Of a stretch of DNA of 10,341 nt, positions 9,249 to 10,341 are shown in pieces. The position numbers and the translations under genes are program-made. Location of the stretch: NCBI GenBank assembly GCA_044867805.1, contig JBIOVQ010000160.1, forward strand, positions 1 through 10,341, in the 5' to 3' direction. Below the pieces are notes generated by a model, which was not told the origin of the DNA, ran no database searches, and saw only the letters and a program-made list of their open reading frames with translations. The DNA is from SG8-41 sp044867805. GTDB lineage: Bacteria; Pseudomonadota; Gammaproteobacteria; Burkholderiales; SG8-41. Each line of letters begins with the position of its first letter. Positions within the stretch are counted from its first letter, which is position 1.

Positions 9249-9300
9249 CCTCGCTTGCCGCTCCTTCATCCGGCGCGTATCCCGGATGCTCGATGCGAGG
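9249..9300. repeat. Nested inverted repeat in the thiS leader / upstream of tRNA-Gly
   Basis: An outer pair CCTCGC (9249-9254) / GCGAGG (9295-9300) encloses an inner 7-bp pair CATCCGG (9267-9273) / CCGGATG (9282-9288) with an 8-base loop. It lies in the 173-base gap between thiS and the tRNA and could be a REP-like element or an RNA structure in the thiS leader. There is no U-run after it on either strand, so a terminator is unlikely. Confidence 0.5.
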
Positions 9301-9332
9301 CTCCTGTCTTCCCTAGTGCGTTGGCAGCACTG

Positions 9333-9338
9333 TAGAAT
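9333..9338 (+). promoter_or_regulatory. Probable -10 box of the tRNA-Gly promoter
   Basis: TAGAAT, 10 bases before the tRNA 5' end, matches five of six bases of the sigma70 -10 box and would start transcription a few bases ahead of the mature tRNA. The matching -35 is poor (about TTCCCT at 9309-9314, spacer 18). Confidence 0.4.
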
Positions 9339-9348
9339 CGCGCCGGAT

Positions 9349-9422
9349 GCGGGTGTAGTTCAATGGCAGAACATCAGCTTCCCAAGCTGAATACGTGGGT
9401 TCGATTCCCATCACCCGCTCCA
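9349..9422 (+). tRNA. tRNA-Gly (anticodon CCC)
   Basis: This is a 74-base cloverleaf with genomically encoded CCA. The acceptor stem GCGGGTG (9349-9355) pairs perfectly with CACCCGC (9412-9418), followed by discriminator T and CCA. The D-arm contains AGTTCAATGGCAGA. The anticodon stem TCAGC/GCTGA holds the loop TTCCCAA, so the anticodon is CCC, reading GGG glycine codons. The T-arm GTGGG-TTCGATT-CCCAT is canonical. It is followed closely by an intrinsic terminator, so it is a single-gene transcript. Confidence 0.97.
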
Positions 9423-9426
9423 GACA

Positions 9427-9453
9427 AGAAAAGCCCCGTGACGGGGCTTTTCT
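9427..9453 (+). terminator. Intrinsic terminator after tRNA-Gly
   Basis: A perfect 12-bp stem AGAAAAGCCCCG / CGGGGCTTTTCT closes a 3-base TGA loop, with the T-run TTTT included in the 3' arm. It starts 5 bases after the CCA end. Its symmetry (A-run before, T-run after) could also stop transcription on the other strand. Confidence 0.93.
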
Positions 9454-9518
9454 GAAGTCGGAAGTCGGAAGGCGAAAGGCGAAAGGAATACTCGTCACCC
9501 GTCACTCATCACCGATCA
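9454..9518. repeat. Two-armed 7-bp repeat array behind the tRNA terminator
   Basis: The left arm (9454-9490) reads GAAGTCG, GAAGTCG, GAAGGCG, AAAGGCG, AAAGGAA. The right arm (9491-9518) reads CTCGTCA, CCCGTCA, CTCATCA, CCGATCA. Both keep an exact 7-bp step. It begins at the base after the terminator stem and ends 8 bases before the stop codon of the Bug receptor gene, filling that 73-base gap. Right-arm units resemble those in the hemW leader (CTCATCA) and inside hemW (GTCGTCA). Confidence 0.85.
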
Positions 9519-9526
9519 AGGCGGCG

Positions 9527-10341
9527 TCATTCGAGGCGAATGCCCGCCGCCTTGATCACCTTGGCCCACTTCTCGATCTCCGCGCGGAAGAACGCGCTGA
9601 AGTCCTCCGGGCTGCCGCCCTTCACCTCCACGCCCTCGCCGGCGAGCCGCGAGCGCAGGTCGCTGGTCTCGAGCACGCGCGCGATGTCCCTGTTCAACCT
9701 CGCGACCAGGTCTTTGGGCGTCGCGCCCTGCACCGCGACGCCGTACCACGTGTAGACCTCGAAGCCGGGGAGGGTGTCGGCGACGCGCGGCACGTCGGGC
9801 AGCACGGGGTTGCGCTGCGCGCCGGTGACGGCGAGTGCCCGCAGCCGTCCGGCCCGGATGTGCGGGACCGAGGGAATCGCGTTGCCGAATATCCAGGTGA
9901 CCTGGCCGCTGATCAGCGCGATGCCGGCCGGGGCCGCGCCCTTGTAGGGGACGTGGAGCATCTTGACGTTGCCCATCTGCGACAGCAGCTCGCCGGAGAG
10001 GTGCGTGGAAGTGCCGTTGCCGCCCGAGCCGAAGGTGATCTGGTCGGGCCGGCTCCGCGCAAGGGCGAGCAGTTCCTTTACCGAGCGCGCGGGGAGCGAG
10101 GGATGGGCGAGCAGCACGTTGGACGAATGCGCGAGGAGGATAACCAGCGCGAGGTCGTGCAGCGTGTCGAACGGCAGCTTCTTCACCAGCGTGGGATTGG
10201 TCGAGTGGCTCGGGGAGACCATGAGGAGCGTGTAGCCGTCGGGTGCCGACTTGGCGACGACATCGGTCCCGATCACGGTGCCGCCCCCGGGGCGGTTTTC
10301 GACGATCACCTGCTGGCCCCAGGCCTCGGTCAACTTCTGGC
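9527..10341 (-). CDS. Bug-family tripartite tricarboxylate transporter substrate-binding protein (N-terminus outside window)
   Basis: This is a periplasmic solute receptor of the Bug (TctC-like) family. Such proteins bind small carboxylates or related ligands and serve tripartite tricarboxylate transporters or, in many cases, act without an adjacent permease. The frame is open to the window edge, so the signal peptide and first part are missing; about 271 of roughly 320-330 residues are seen. Signatures include VENRPGGG, VVAKSAPDGYTLL, LVKKLPFDTLHDLA, FGSGGNGTSTHLSGEL, HVPYKGAAPAG, HIRAGRLRALAVTGAQR and PDVPRVADTLPGFEVYTWYG, all typical of the family. It ends in a TGA at 9527, next to a repeat array and convergent with the tRNA. 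The ligand cannot be predicted from sequence, and no membrane components are present in the window. Confidence 0.95.
   Translation of the reverse strand, partial: QKLTEAWGQQVIVENRPGGGTVIGTDVVAKSAPDGYTLLMVSPSHSTNPTLVKKLPFDTLHDLALVILLAHSSNVLLAHPSLPARSVKELLALARSRPDQITFGSGGNGTSTHLSGELLSQMGNVKMLHVPYKGAAPAGIALISGQVTWIFGNAIPSVPHIRAGRLRALAVTGAQRNPVLPDVPRVADTLPGFEVYTWYGVAVQGATPKDLVARLNRDIARVLETSDLRSRLAGEGVEVKGGSPEDFSAFFRAEIEKWAKVIKAAGIRLE

Noticed and set aside
9321..9338. TTGGCA as -35 box for the tRNA promoter
   Set aside because: Only 6 bases separate it from TAGAAT, far too short for a sigma70 promoter.
9176..9348. Possible TPP riboswitch upstream of thiS
   Set aside because: I looked for the conserved THI-box pieces on the - strand and did not find them; the CTGGATACC at about 9184 is on the + strand and stands alone.

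Overview
The window looks like chromosome of a high-GC betaproteobacterium, probably Burkholderiales-like. The reasons are the rph-rdgB-hemW block, the thiS/thiG and trmB neighbourhood, and a Bug-family (TctC-like) periplasmic receptor, a family strongly expanded in that group. Most genes are ordinary housekeeping genes with intact motifs. Two genes look like later arrivals: an AT-rich hypothetical gene (3187-3636) and a large cyclic-di-GMP signalling gene (4648-7851) that sits in opposite orientation between trmB and thiG.

Layout: (1) 1-2519, + strand: 3' end of rph (RNase PH), rdgB (XTP/dITP pyrophosphatase), hemW (radical-SAM heme chaperone-like protein). (2) 2568-4462, - strand: an exported rhodanese-like protein, an AT-rich gene of unknown function, and trmB (tRNA m7G46 methyltransferase). 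(3) 4648-7851, + strand: a membrane CHASE-PAS-PAS-GGDEF-EAL protein with both catalytic signatures intact. (4) 8021-9175, - strand: thiS then thiG, the sulfur carrier and thiazole synthase of thiamine synthesis. (5) 9349-9453, + strand: tRNA-Gly(CCC) followed by a strong intrinsic terminator. (6) 9527-10341, - strand: a Bug receptor cut by the window edge. No stretch longer than 300 bases lacks a gene; the largest gaps (about 170-185 bases) are described as features.

The most unusual content is between the genes. Seven loci carry short degenerate tandem repeats of about 7 bp (or 8-9 bp), mostly as two arms. Two related inverted-repeat elements built on CGCCAAG/CGCAAAG units lie in the rph-rdgB and thiS-thiG gaps. 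Five loci with exact 7-bp periodicity lie at the start of hemW, inside hemW, across the stop codon of trmB, at the convergent junction after the GGDEF-EAL gene, and behind the tRNA terminator. The unit sequence differs between loci while the period stays at 7. Three loci alter protein ends or interiors: HemW has a repeat-coded N-terminus and an in-frame internal insertion, and TrmB has a repeat-coded C-terminus. The nearest thing I know is the heptanucleotide STRR repeats of heterocystous cyanobacteria. No transposase, reverse transcriptase or other mobilising gene is visible here, so the mechanism that makes these arrays remains open.
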